Part shown: positions 13,204 through 24,251 of the stretch, piece by piece
Layout: each line of letters opens with the position of its first letter
Numbering within the stretch: position 1 is the first letter of the stretch
From: Centrapalus pauciflorus
Taxonomy: Eukaryota > Streptophyta > Magnoliopsida > Asterales > Asteraceae
Assembly (NCBI GenBank): GCA_020465985.1
Contig: JAANYP010002036.1
Span: 679,580 to 743,579 of the forward strand
Direction: 5' to 3'
DNA: 64,000 nt
Notes under the pieces: generated by a model
Database searches by the model: none
Told to the model about the DNA's origin: nothing
The model's input: only the letters and a program-made list of their open reading frames with translations
Program-made: the position numbers and the translations under genes

Positions 13204-13213
13204 TATATATAAT
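13204..13213 (-). promoter_or_regulatory. TATA box of BSP1
   Basis: A TATATATA word lies about 40-50 bp upstream of the BSP1 start codon, so the 5' leader would be short. Confidence 0.55.
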
Positions 13214-13214
13214 A

Positions 13215-13794
13215 AACACAGACACAATTAAATAGTGAACAACTGAACAAGTTACTAGAGGTTATGAATGACAAATCGGTAACTTTATATTGTGTTACAA
13301 GAAGACCTAAAATGTTACATGTATAACTAGATTATTGACAATATGTGTTACATGATAATTTTTAATAAATAAGTATATTTAAAATTTATATAATAATAAA
13401 ATATTATTACAAAAATAATAAAACATTCATGTTAAAATGGTATAGATAAATTTTTTGAGATCTTATAAAATATTAATTTAAAAGACATGATATTAGGATA
13501 ATTAACATATTTAACACGAAATTCTAATAAGTATATTTACATCCTGGCCCGTTTTAAAATATTTGTTGTTGTATTATTATCACCTAATCCAATAAAATCA
13601 AAATTTTCATATGGCAATCAATTTATATTATTAATTAAATATGTAAAAGTTACAAAATATCGATTAGTAAATTTACTATTTAGCTTTTATATAGTTGAAT
13701 TGCATAAATTTTATTAGACAATCATAAATAAATCCATCTAAGCATACTTTTTTAGAAACATTCTTATTTAAAAAAATGTTTAATCATATGAGTA
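13215..13794. other. AT-rich upstream region of BSP1
   Basis: No recognisable gene or element ends. Confidence 0.5.
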
Positions 13795-14765
13795 CCGTCC
13801 TTAAAATAAAGACGGTAAGAACCAATAAAAATTATCAATATTAATCCACATCATCAAGGATATTTTGAACATTTATAAATTTAAATTTAATTCTAAAATA
13901 AAAAAAGAATTATAAATTCACTCTCCCAATTTCCATACTTACATTTTTAAATCTCTCTCTTCCCATCATAATTATTTACATTTCAAAACAAAATCTTTTT
14001 ATCTCTTTCCCATAGTGTCATACACACCACCATATTCTCCGGCGGTCTACCGCCCCATCCACACTTTCACGGTCACCGTCGCTGTGATATCATCAACGTC
14101 AATGACATGAACCCGTCACCACAACCCGACACCAACGTCAATGACGTGAACTGTGTAGTGCCGCCGCCGTGAATCGCTTGCTTAAACTGTAAGCCAATGC
14201 TCGCATCCTCCTCCTCTTTTTCTTGAACCGTGAACCCTCTGCCTTCATGAACCGTGTACCGCCATCACTGTGAATCGCTTGCTTGAACCGTGAACCGCCG
14301 CTCGCCCCCTCCTCACTTGCTTGAACTGTGAATAGCTCAAAGTCCAAACCATCCGCCTTCGTGAATCACGGTGACGTCATGTATCATTTAGGTGTTATGA
14401 ATCATGGTGGGTCATCGAACTGATTTACAATAAGCGATGTCGTCGAAATCGGTGTTGTGAACCATAAGTTGTGTCGTTGAAATCGGTGGTGTCATGAATC
14501 ACGATAACATTGTGAATCATTGTAGGTGTTGTGAATCACGATGGTGCCAACGAAATCGGTGTTGTCTGATTCACAATTAAAAACCATTAAAACTAATTTG
14601 AAATATATGGTGCACAATCACCAAAATGCACTTTTATTAGATTCCACCTCATATAATATTCAACTTAATTACAATTATGTCACCTTGTTTATTATTGGTT
14701 GATTCACAAAATAAAGTAATTCTATTGGTTCTTACCGTTCTCATTTTAATCACAATCCTCATTTA
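13795..14765. mobile_element. TIR element, MULE-like, about 1 kb
   Basis: Inverted ends share ACGGTAAGAACCAATA with additional weaker pairing outward (left about 13795-13835, right about 14705-14765). The interior is GC-richer (14040-14580) with repeated CGTGAATCGCTTGCTT and GGTGTTGTGAATCA-like words. No clear target duplication was found, so limits are approximate. A captured genic fragment is possible but not identified. Confidence 0.45.
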
Positions 14766-15500
14766 TCATCACCCTATATATATTTTTTAATTGACTTTAA
14801 ATGAAAATAAATTATTTAAAAACTATTTATAATTATAATTGTATGAAACTACAAAAGTTTATTTACATTTTTTATAAAATGATAATAAAATAAAATTTTT
14901 AAAAATGAAAGCATATCTGACATTCAATAACATTTTCCATTAGAATGAACAATCATTTTTAAAAACTATCAGAATTTTATATTTAAATGCAAGATTTAAT
15001 GAAAAATATAATTAAATTCATTATATTCTACTTAGATCAAATAGATATTCAAATAAAAAATTATCTGTAATAGTCATTTTATAATAAATAATCTATATTA
15101 TCATAATTCAATATTTTATTTTTATTTGTAATTATGATATGAAAATTGGTATTTATTATATATAAAGATTATTGGATAACTGTAATCTATATTATCATTA
15201 TATATTAGAGATCATTGTAATCTATATTATAGTTGTATATTCAGTAATAAATACGTTAAATTATTTTTTTACTCATATTCTAAATTGATTAAAAATAAAA
15301 TAAATTTTAAATGGATTGTAGTTCGTAACATAATTTTAAATTGATATCAATATTAATGTTAGATGTATAAAATAATAGGATATAAAATTTAAAAATATTT
15401 AATATTATTTTAAAAATCATAATATTTAGTTTAAAATTTAAAATATATATCCTTAACCAAGTAAAAATCCAGGAAAAAAAAAATCTGAACCTCATCCTAA
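14766..15500. other. AT-rich intergenic DNA, nothing recognised
   Basis: Only AT-rich low-complexity sequence with accidental short frames. Confidence 0.5.
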
Positions 15501-16309
15501 TCTATCTATTCTATTATAAGAGTAACTAGATGTCACATGGCACCTAGATAGAGCGCCACTTGGCTTCACCTGAGATTGCCACGTGTACCTTACAGTTTTG
15601 GCGTTTAATTTGTTTTTAAAATTTGATTTTAAAATTTGTTTTTTCCAATCTATCTATAATCTATATTCTATATATCTATATATTATAATAATTGAGAACA
15701 ATTTCTGCCACGTGTCAACATTCTAATACCTCAGTTTTCATTTTCCCGCTCTTTTTCAAAAATAAAAATTAACATTAATTTAAGTAACATTCTTATCATT
15801 TAATTGATTTAATTTAAACTTTATTGTTGAAACTTATTGTTTTTGTTACCTAAAATAATTCAAACTACAATTAATATTCATTAAAGGTTTTCAAGATTAA
15901 CAACCTAAAATAATTTTTTTTAAAAATCAATAAAATAATAAATTTCATGTTTAAATGTCCTAAAGAGTAAATAATTTAGAAAATTGCTAAAATAAAAAAA
16001 TTTAGTTTTATAATAAAAAATTTTAAGCATATTGACTTAGAGTCATCTTTTTTACCATTAAATCAATAATTCAAATATTTTGAATCATATTTTAGTCATC
16101 TTCTTTGACTTACACATTTACTTAGAGTCGTCATTTTTTACCATTGACTCAATGATTTTGCATGTATGACATCTTTTTATTAGTTTTTATTGTATCGTAA
16201 CTTTAAAAAAAAAAATTGAAGGTTTTTAAGGGATCCCACCTCTTTATTAATATTTAATTTATAATAAATCTTTTACACCAATCCATGTAACACATGGGTA
16301 TTAATCTAG
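15501..16309 (+). mobile_element. Non-autonomous Helitron (809 bp)
   Basis: It starts TCTATCTATTCTATT after an A and ends CTAG (16306-16309) before a T. A hairpin CCATGTAACACATGG (16283-16297) sits 8 bases before the end. These are the classic Helitron hallmarks. A second 5'-like end (TCTATATATTATAATAATTG region, about 15660-15690) lies inside, so one copy may have inserted into or beside another. No Rep/helicase is encoded. Confidence 0.75.
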
Positions 16310-16439
16310 TAAGTAATCAACAAAAATCAAGGCTCACTGTTGCCATACGATTACGATCCTCATCGGTTTTAAATCTATTGTTAATTATATGACCTAAGAT
16401 TGAGAATCAAATTTTGATTACTTTTGAAACAATGCTTAA

Positions 16440-17177
16440 TTAGCTATAATGATTGAATTCCGTTCCGATGGATGAGTATGCCCATGGGTTAGCCTTGTAG
16501 TCTTTCCATAGTTGATCCACCGGCTTCCCTGCCAAGTCTTCAAAATACTTAACGTCGTACGTAAACCTCATCTTCTTGTTAAGCTGGGCCACGAACCCGG
16601 GGGCTTTCCAATCACAATACTCCAGAAATCGAGCTGTGACATCATACCGTTGATCCCATCTATCCCCTTCGCCAGGTACTGCAAAGCCAGGCTGCATAAA
16701 CAAGGCTAATAATTGCGTATAATCCGCAATCCCTCCAATCAGCGATGAAGGCGCGGTACCCTCGCCATCCCATTGAAAAACATCGGTCATTTCATGGTAT
16801 AAAAGGGATGTGAATTGCCATTTCATCCAGCCTCCTTTGTACCCGTTTAAATAATTGGAACTAACATTGATATTGTTGTTTCCCCAACGTCTGATTGCTT
16901 CCGCTCCATCAAATTCAACGATGTAAACATTCACAGAATCAACAGGCTTTCGGTCAGAGGGGTTGTATTGTTCGAAAACTACGGACCATATGAAATCGTT
17001 GATGTTGCCCATCATTAGCTTTGTGAAGGGAATTCCGATTTCTTTTTCGAAACGAATGCCGCCAGGAGTGTTGGCAGCTTCATTCGACACTCGGTAGTCC
17101 ACGGCAGAGATCCCATGGAAATTAGAAGATAATGAGAAGGTTAAAAGAGTACACAGATAAAAGAAAAGGGAAGCCAT
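16440..17177 (-). CDS. Basic secretory protein-like, copy 2, altered zinc motif
   Basis: The 245-residue protein has a signal peptide (about 1-25, ending ISA before VDY) and full-length BSP homology to its neighbours. Its zinc signature is changed: HEMTD at 128-132 replaces HEMTH, a single CAT to GAT codon change, and the following EGIA block reads GGIA at 148-151. The reading frame, sequons (NVS at 104) and the WDQRYDVTARFLEYC block remain. The C-terminus is about 12 residues longer than its paralogs, ending NPWAYSSIGTEFNHYS. An intact frame with two changed motif residues suggests a protein that kept its fold but lost or altered metal-dependent catalysis; that is inference. Alternatively it is a young pseudogene still without stops. 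Confidence 0.88.
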   Translation of the reverse strand: MASLFFYLCTLLTFSLSSNFHGISAVDYRVSNEAANTPGGIRFEKEIGIPFTKLMMGNINDFIWSVVFEQYNPSDRKPVDSVNVYIVEFDGAEAIRRWGNNNINVSSNYLNGYKGGWMKWQFTSLLYHEMTDVFQWDGEGTAPSSLIGGIADYTQLLALFMQPGFAVPGEGDRWDQRYDVTARFLEYCDWKAPGFVAQLNKKMRFTYDVKYFEDLAGKPVDQLWKDYKANPWAYSSIGTEFNHYS

Positions 17178-17202
17178 GTATCATCTACATATTCAAGGTA
17201 AA

Positions 17203-17226
17203 AGCAATTATATATATATATATATA
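17203..17226 (-). promoter_or_regulatory. TATA-rich promoter of BSP2
   Basis: A run of TA repeats lies 26-49 bp upstream of the BSP2 start and would serve as a TATA box. Confidence 0.45.
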
Positions 17227-17673
17227 CACACATACAAAATACAGAATTAAATTTTGTAAATCCTCTATTGAATACATATATCATGTATTTCCTAAATATA
17301 TATTTTAATTACCTAGATATGATGGATTTTTTAAGTCTTGAATTTGTTAATATTAATTGCCAATGTTATATTGACCAACTGTAAGTTGATATTAATGACA
17401 TGCATTAATATTAATTTAACAATGTTATATCTCGTGATGTCAAGTGGTATTAGAGGGTGTTTGTTTTTGCGTTATGAACAAAATTATTAGTTTATTACGT
17501 TACAATAATGCAAATAATTGACTTAAAGTGTTTGGATTGCATATGTTAATAAGTGATTATTTGCGTTTAGCGTTAGTCCTACCACAGTTTTTTATAAGTT
17601 AAAAAATATAGCTTATTTGCTTAAGCTAATTTGATAATTATGATAGCATACAGTAGGGGTGATTATTTGATAA

Positions 17674-18680
17674 GGGAGGTAATTTGTACACAACTCTTTT
17701 TATCCATCAATAATAATTTTACATAAATGGACAATTATACCATTCCTATTATTTTTATCAAATTTACATATTACTTCTTCAATAAACTTTGTTTTACATA
17801 ATGACAAATTTTTTAAAAAATAAAAGATTTAATATTATTTTTTTTGTTTACGAATTCCAATTCCATAACATTTTAAAAAATAGATTTTTTTTAAATATTC
17901 CAAGAGCAGATTTTTAAAGTTACGTTTACAAATTATATTCACAGAATTTGACGATAGCAAATTTTGTAAATTTTTTTTATAACAATATTTCACATTAATC
18001 TACAACTCATGGTAAGACTACTTAAAAAAAATATAAAAACATCAAAAATTGAAAATAAAATACCAATTCACAGCAATTCCAACTTTTTCTTATAAGATTT
18101 TCAATCTAATTCTTGCAAGATCTACTACAAAATTCTAATTACACATCACGAATTAGATAATTAAAATAATAAAATTCTTAAAATCTTGTGAAAAATCATG
18201 CTCCAAGGATCAAAAATCACCAGAAAAATCATGTTGCTCGTAAAAATCCACTACAAGATCAAAAGGCACCTGAAAACCCATGTTGCTCCTCAAAATTCAT
18301 GTTGCTCCGAACATATAAAGTCATCCACCTACCACCACAACGAGACGACCGACGCCACTAAACGGCGCTATTTATATCTGGACATGAATTCAATTCAATT
18401 AATTCTGTGAATTGGAATTTGTAAAATAAACTTTAAAACAACATGCTCTGGTCAAAATTGGAATTTTTTTTTAAAAAAAACTTTTTTTTTAAATGTTATG
18501 GAATTGGATATCGTAAAAAAATTATTAAGTCTTCTATATTAAATTTTTTTTGGCATTATCTAAAACAAAGTTAATGGAAGGAGTAATATGTAAATTTGAT
18601 AATGATATGAATGGTATAATTATCCATTTAAGTAAAATTGTTGTGGATGGATAAAATGAGTTGTGTACAAATCACATCCC
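17674..18680. mobile_element. MULE-type long-TIR element (1007 bp)
   Basis: A perfect 9-bp duplication ATTTGATAA flanks it (17665-17673 and 18681-18689). The ends GGGAGGTAATTTGTAC and GTACAAATCACATCCC start inverted repeats of roughly 200 bp. The middle (about 18190-18400) contains ACCACCACAACGAGACG-like GC-richer sequence that could be captured; no protein is recognised. Nine-base duplications with long TIRs fit Mutator-like elements. Confidence 0.85.
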
Positions 18681-18705
18681 ATTTGATAATTATGATAGCA
18701 TACAG

Positions 18706-18994
18706 TAGGGGTGAGCTCGGTACTCGATCGTACCGAACCGGTACTGATCCCGAAAATACCGAAACCGCAATATTGGTTTTGAAAGAATCGAATACCGAAT
18801 CGTATAATTTTATATGATGTCGGTTTGGTTCCGAATACCGAACTTTAGCTTATTAAAAAACCGAATAACGAACCGAGAGTACGGAATACCGAATTTTAGC
18901 TAATTTAAAAACCGAATACCAAACCAAATATATTAATTTAGTATCGTTCGGTACCGGTTCCGGTTCGGGAAATAGTACCCGTCGCTCACCCCTA
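18706..18994. mobile_element. hAT-type MITE (289 bp)
   Basis: TIRs TAGGGGTGAGC and GCTCACCCCTA are perfect, with an 8-bp target duplication GCATACAG at 18698-18705 and 18995-19002. The interior is an array of ATACCGAA/CGGTTCGG-like words, partly self-complementary. Confidence 0.88.
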
Positions 18995-19109
18995 GCATAC
19001 AGCAGAAGCTAAACCAAACACTATATTTTCGGCATCACTTTTGGTTACAGCTTTTATCTGATTATTTGTTTCCAAGCTACATCAATTTTTAAACGCAAAT
19101 CCAAACACC

Positions 19110-19507
19110 TTCGTAATATCATACACTAAATATAAATAGTTTATATAAGGGTTTATTAAGGAAAAAATTAACATGTTTTAATTGTATTTGTGTTTTTGTC
19201 ATTATTTTGTTTTTTTAAAGAAAAATCCTCGAGTAAACTTTTTTTTCTAGGTTTTGTGAAATTTGACTATTAGAGTCTGGTTATAACTGGTATACCGGGT
19301 TTTTAAAAACTGAAAAATCGGTTTCTGATAGCCAAATTTCACTAAACCAGAAAAAAAAATTAACTTGAGAACATTTCTGGAAAATAAAAATAACATGGAA
19401 GAATGAAAACGCAAAAATCATGAAAATATGTTGGTTTTTTCTTGATAAAATAATAACTTATATACATAAATCTTCATTCATTAAATCGGTTAAACTGATA
19501 TGGACCA
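19110..19507. other. AT-rich intergenic DNA
   Basis: A short imperfect inverted repeat (about 19225-19365, 'gaaatttgac ... gccaaatttcac') is visible; nothing else is recognised. Confidence 0.4.
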
Positions 19508-19613
19508 ATGGGGTTTAGCCCATTTGGTATGAGTGTGATAAGTAAATGTGAGGTCATGGGTTCGACTCCTGTCGGAGGCAAGTTTGATTAGGTGGTGAAA
19601 GTAAGTCTAAAAA
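19508..19613 (+). mobile_element. tRNA-derived SINE head, split by a MULE
   Basis: A pol III promoter is readable: an A-box-like TTAGCCCATTTGG (19515-19527) and a B box GGTTCGACTCC (19559-19569), spaced as in tRNA-derived SINEs. The body runs into the MULE at 19614 and probably resumes at 21140-21163, ending in an A run. There is no tRNA cloverleaf or anticodon arm that I can support. Confidence 0.55.
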
Positions 19614-21130
19614 GAGTTAATTACAAAAATGGTCCCTGTGGTTTGTCCTAAAATTTAGATTTGGTCCCTGAACTTTCAATTTTGCACAAACAGTCCTTAT
19701 TTTCATCATTTGTTTGCAATTTTGGTCCCTCAACCTATTAACTTTTCTAATATGACCAAATTACCCTTATTTTGATGCAAACTATAGGGACCATTTCTAC
19801 AATTAATTTTTTAACTCTTTTTTATTCTTAATTAAATAAATTATTTATTTAGTGTTACTTAAATTTAATAAATTATAAAAAAATAGAAAAGAATTATTTA
19901 ATTATTTATGTTGGTTCATAAATGATTTAGATACTTTTAGTCTTAATTAATTTTTAATTTACTATAATCATAGTGTAAACCAATCAAAATTTATAATCGA
20001 AAAAATCATTTATGTTTAGAAATTATTTTTTAAAGGTTTCATAAATAAGAAATTTTTTCTCTATAATTATTTATACTGGTTTATACATTTATAATAAAAA
20101 TATTTATGTTGATCAAACCACAAAGACCATTTATGTAATTGAATCTACTTTTTAATTAACTTTAATAAATTATATAAAAATTATTTATGAGCCAACAGTT
20201 TAGTAAAGTTAAAAATACTAAAGAACCAAAATAAATAAATTTTAACATTTAATTTGACCGAGTTAAAAAAAACTTCCAAATGGTCGTATACTACTCAAAT
20301 TTTTTTTATTTAACGTGTCAATTATATTATCGTTTTAATTTTTAATTACACCAAAAACGATTTAAAATTTTAGGTCCATATAACATTTTTGAGATTCATG
20401 ATTAACAACTTTAATCATCAAACTTTGGCTTGTCAGACCTTTACATAAAAATCGAGAAGTATAAATAGGTTTTTAATTTTTTTTTCGTCTTTCAATTTGA
20501 CTTTTCATTTTAATCCGATTAAATTGACACCTTTACCATTATCACCTTGCTTTGATACAAATGTGAGCAGATTATAAGATAGAATCTTTAGCCGATTTTA
20601 TTTAAGAAGAAAGTAATATATATTTGACCAACAAACATATTTTTATTATAAATTTATTAAACAACATAAATAATTATAGAGTCAAATATTTTTATAATAT
20701 TTTATATACGAAACCTCTAGAAAATAGTTTCTAAACATAAATGATTTTTTCGATTATAAATTTTGATTTGTTTACACTTTTATTATAGTAGACTAAAATT
20801 AATTAAGACTAAAATATCTAAATCATTTATGAACCAACATAAATAATTAAATAATTCTTTTCTTTTTTTATAGTTTGTTAAATTTAAGTAACACTAAAAA
20901 ATAATTTATTTAATGAAGAATAATAAGAGTTAAAAAATTAATTGTAGAAATGGTCCCTATAGTTTGCATCAAAATAAGGGTAATTTGGTCATATTAGAAA
21001 AGTTAATAGGTTGAGTGACCAAAATTGCAAACAAACTATGATAATAATGACCGTTTTTGCAAAATTTAAAGTTCAGGGACCAAATCCAAACTTTAGGACA
21101 AACCATAGGGACCATCTTTGTAATTAACTC
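19614..21130. mobile_element. Foldback MULE, copy 1 (1517 bp)
   Basis: It is flanked by the perfect 9-bp duplication GTCTAAAAA (19605-19613, 21131-21139). It begins GAGTTAATTACAAAAATGG and ends with the complement. Inverted arms run for hundreds of bases: for example the 'atgttggttcataaatgatt' region near 19910 is mirrored near 20835. Almost the whole element can fold on itself and it encodes nothing. Confidence 0.9.
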
Positions 21131-21301
21131 GTCTAAAAAAGTCCAATTTGGGGCAAAAAAAAAGTAGTTTATGAGTAGGATTATGTTAGTTTGCCGTTAA
21201 TAAACGGTTATAGGGTATTATTTAATTTATAGACATAATGTATGTTTTAAACGTATCAGTCATAATTATTATTTTTTTAATTAATCGTCCAACGGTTACG
21301 A

Positions 21302-22588
21302 TGATCGGATCATTTTATACCGACTTTAATGTGTTTAAATGATATTATTTTATGTATAAAGTATTGGTATAATGCTACATTTAATTGTTTTTATCAATTG
21401 AAGGGTTAAATCTTAAAAGGAGTTAAAATGAGTAAATTGTGCCTTGGAATGTTCTACTATTGATAAAACTCATTACGCATGTAGGTAATCCTCTCAAGTA
21501 AAAGTCTGGCAGATTTGAGCGCAATCGGTGAAGATTTATAGAAAGCCAAGCGCAGACTGGGGCGCAGCCCTGCTCCCCAATCGAGTGCTCAACAGAATGA
21601 TTTATTCTGCCAAAATACGCGATTTTAGACCCAAGCGCAGGGCGGGGCGCAGGCCTGCGCCCACGGCTGCGCCCAACCCATAAAATATTAATTTCGTGAT
21701 TTTTAGGGTTTTTCAGAGCTGCCTATATATATGACAAGCTTCCAGACGAAAAAACACATATTTTGAGGAGAAATTGAAGAGAAAAGAGGAAGAAAAGTCC
21801 AGATTCATCCATCGCGATGTAGTCTGCGCGAAACCAACGGCGAAGGGTTGGGGGTTTGGTTCCTTTTACGCTCCATCTTTCCCCCATCAATCCAACAACT
21901 ACGAAGCATGTTCCTGACAAGTTCAATGTTTCGTACGCGTTGCTTGATGATCATATCATTATCGTTCAAGGGTTTGTTTGTTAGCTAAGTATTTATGTTT
22001 TCGTTGATTTATTATTGTAACGAACGATATGTTTTATTTAGTTTTCTGTGTGATTATTATTTAAATATATTGTTCCGTTCGTTTCTATTTCTATCTTTAT
22101 CGTAAGACGCGTCGTAGCCGTGTTACATGCCGTGCCGAGCTCATTAGATTAGGAGTTAAGACGGACTGTGAACATGACACGATTCGTGCCCAAAATACGG
22201 ATTGCGATAGATGTGATTGTCATAACTATGTCTATGTGGTTAGGTTACAAAGATAATTAAACGGTATTATAAATAATTAAGTTATTAGCAACCCTAGGTC
22301 GATAATCCATAATTCCACCCAACCCCTAAATCCAAAGTCGTTGGTGTTCTTACTCCGTTCTTTAAGTTTTCGTAACAAAGCTATAATTAATTTTTCAAAG
22401 TTCCTCTCAATCGCTTACTTCCTTCAATTAGTTTAATAATTAGCTTTTTATTAGTCAATAACTATCGTATAATAATACTGATAACCACATGCTCCCTGAG
22501 GAGACGATCCCACTTACCCTAGCTATAAGTTAAGGTGATTGGTGTTTTTATAAATTATTTTTGAACGCTTTACGACGAGCGGATGTCA
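21302..22588 (+). repeat. 5' LTR of the Athila-like element
   Basis: The LTR is 1287 bp with TG...CA ends and a TATA box at 21724-21732. It is nearly identical to 25994-27282. Confidence 0.92.
21724..21732 (+). promoter_or_regulatory. LTR TATA box
   Basis: TATATATAT in the LTR predicts transcription starting near 21755-21762, dividing U3 from R. The same motif recurs in the 3' LTR. Confidence 0.5.
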
Positions 22589-22591
22589 AAT

Positions 22592-23395
22592 AGGAAGAAA
22601 AGTCCAGATTCATCCATTGCGATGTAGTCTGCGCGAAACCAACGGCGAAGGGTTGGGGGTTTGGTTCCTTTTACGCTCCATCTTTCCCCCATCAATCCAA
22701 CAACTACGAAGCATGTTCCTGACAAGTTCAATGTTTCGTACGCGTTGCTTGATGATCATATCATTATCGTTCAAGGGTTTGTTTGTTAGCTAAGTATTTA
22801 TGTTTTCGTTGATTTATTATTGTAACGAACGATATGTTTTATTTAGTTTTCTGTGTGATTATTATTTAAATATATTGTTCCGTTCATTTCTATTTCTATC
22901 TTTATCGTAAGACGCGTCGTAGCCGTGTTACATGCCGTGCCGAGCTCATTAGATTAGGAGTTAAGACGGACTGTGAACATGACACGATTCGTGCCCAAAA
23001 TACGGATTGCGATAGATGTGATTGTCATAACTATGTCTATGTGGTTAGGTTACAAAGATAATTAAACGGAATCATAAATAATTAAGTTATTAGCAACTCT
23101 AGGTCGATAATCCATAATTCCACCCAACCCCTAAATCCAAAGTCGTTGGTGTTCTTACTCCGTTCTTTAAGTTTTCGTAACAAAGCTATTATTATTTTTC
23201 CAAAGTTCCTCTCAATCGCTTCCTTCCTTCATTTAGTTTAATAATTAGTTTTTATTATTAGTTAATGACTATCGTAGAATATAATTGATAACCACATGCT
23301 CCCTGAGGAGACGATCCCACTTACCCTAGCTATAAGTTAAGGTGATTGGTGTTTTTATAAATTATTTTTGAACGCTTTACGACGAGCGGATGTCA
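22592..23395 (+). repeat. Extra partial LTR (R-U5-like) between 5' LTR and primer site
   Basis: It matches LTR positions 21787-22588 but with clearly more substitutions than the two full LTRs show between themselves. It starts inside a purine-rich word (AGGAAGAAAAG) shortly downstream of the predicted transcription start and ends in GATGTCA just before the primer site, so it corresponds to most of R-U5. Confidence 0.88.
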
Positions 23396-23398
23396 AAA

Positions 23399-23416
23399 TG
23401 GCGCCGTTGCCGGGGA
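23399..23416 (+). other. Primer binding site of the Athila-like element
   Basis: TGGCGCCGTTGCCGGGGA lies three bases after the partial LTR end; no copy follows the first complete LTR. Confidence 0.85.
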
Positions 23417-23561
23417 GCTAGTGCGCTTATTAGTCTTGTTTTACGGTAGTTGTTTAGGTTTACTTTGGTTTAATTTAATTTAATTTATTTTCGTTATTTT
23501 ATTTATTTAGTTTTTATTTAGTTGTTTTTTTTTGTTTTTATTATTTGTTTAATTTCTTGGA

Positions 23562-24251
23562 ATGGAATCTTCATATAATTATGATTATTATCCATCCATA
23601 CATAATTACTCGGATTATAATGATCAATATTATTCTAATTATGATAATCATGATTCTTACTACTCGAGTCGTGATTCGTACAATCCATGGGAACGACATC
23701 CGGATTCCGATGAGTATTATTATAATGATTATTATCCATCTCAGCAGCAATTATATGATGAAAATCGGTGCTATCAAGAGAATGTCATGACATCCATGAG
23801 GGAATGCATGACATTTATGGAGGCAAACACCAAACATCTCCAATATCTCGTGAACACATGGGGGCAAATCACCGATCTTTTTTTAAAACAAGAAGCGGAG
23901 AGGGAGATGTACATGGAGCCGGATGATGACTTTTATGATGAGCGAGGATTCGAGCATCAAGATATCCATCAAGAGACGTCCTTAGAATTACTAAACTTTA
24001 ACGAGGAAGAGAGAGTCGAAAGTGAAGTTGTTATAAAAGATCTGCTCCAACCATCAACGGAGACAACTCCATATTTCGAACTCCCTTATTTCAATTATTA
24101 TTTAAAAAGTTTAATGCCTGAAACTAGCTCTAGTTCAATGCTAATTAGTTTTCATGATATTTCAGGTACCTATGGAGTACGAATCGCACGAAGGGAAAAA
24201 CCGATCAAATATCCGGGTAATGTATGTGGACAAGGTGACAAACCACCTTGA
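23562..24251 (+). CDS. Gag-like hypothetical protein of the pol-less element
   Basis: The 229-codon frame begins ATGGAATCTTC about 145 bp after the primer site, where gag would start. The N-terminal third is extremely rich in Tyr, Asn, Asp and Ser (repeated YY and NDYY words), followed by a more ordinary part with CMTFMEANTKHLQYLVNTW and an acidic stretch (EPDDDFYDERG). I see no zinc knuckle or protease. It may be the N-terminus of an Athila-type gag left after deletion of pol. Whether it is translated is unknown. Confidence 0.5.
   Translation: MESSYNYDYYPSIHNYSDYNDQYYSNYDNHDSYYSSRDSYNPWERHPDSDEYYYNDYYPSQQQLYDENRCYQENVMTSMRECMTFMEANTKHLQYLVNTWGQITDLFLKQEAEREMYMEPDDDFYDERGFEHQDIHQETSLELLNFNEEERVESEVVIKDLLQPSTETTPYFELPYFNYYLKSLMPETSSSSMLISFHDISGTYGVRIARREKPIKYPGNVCGQGDKPP

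Larger units (their letters stand above)
17455..19109. mobile_element. Outer TIR element disrupted by later insertions
   Basis: The ends GGGTGTTTG and CAAACACC are inverted repeats, extended by GCGTT/AACGC nearby. The original interior is split by the MULE at 17674 and the hAT MITE at 18706. No confident target duplication is visible, so family and exact ends are uncertain. Confidence 0.45.

Noticed and set aside
19508..19580. A tRNA gene
   Set aside because: Only A and B box similarity is present; no acceptor stem or anticodon arm can be drawn, so a SINE head is the better reading.
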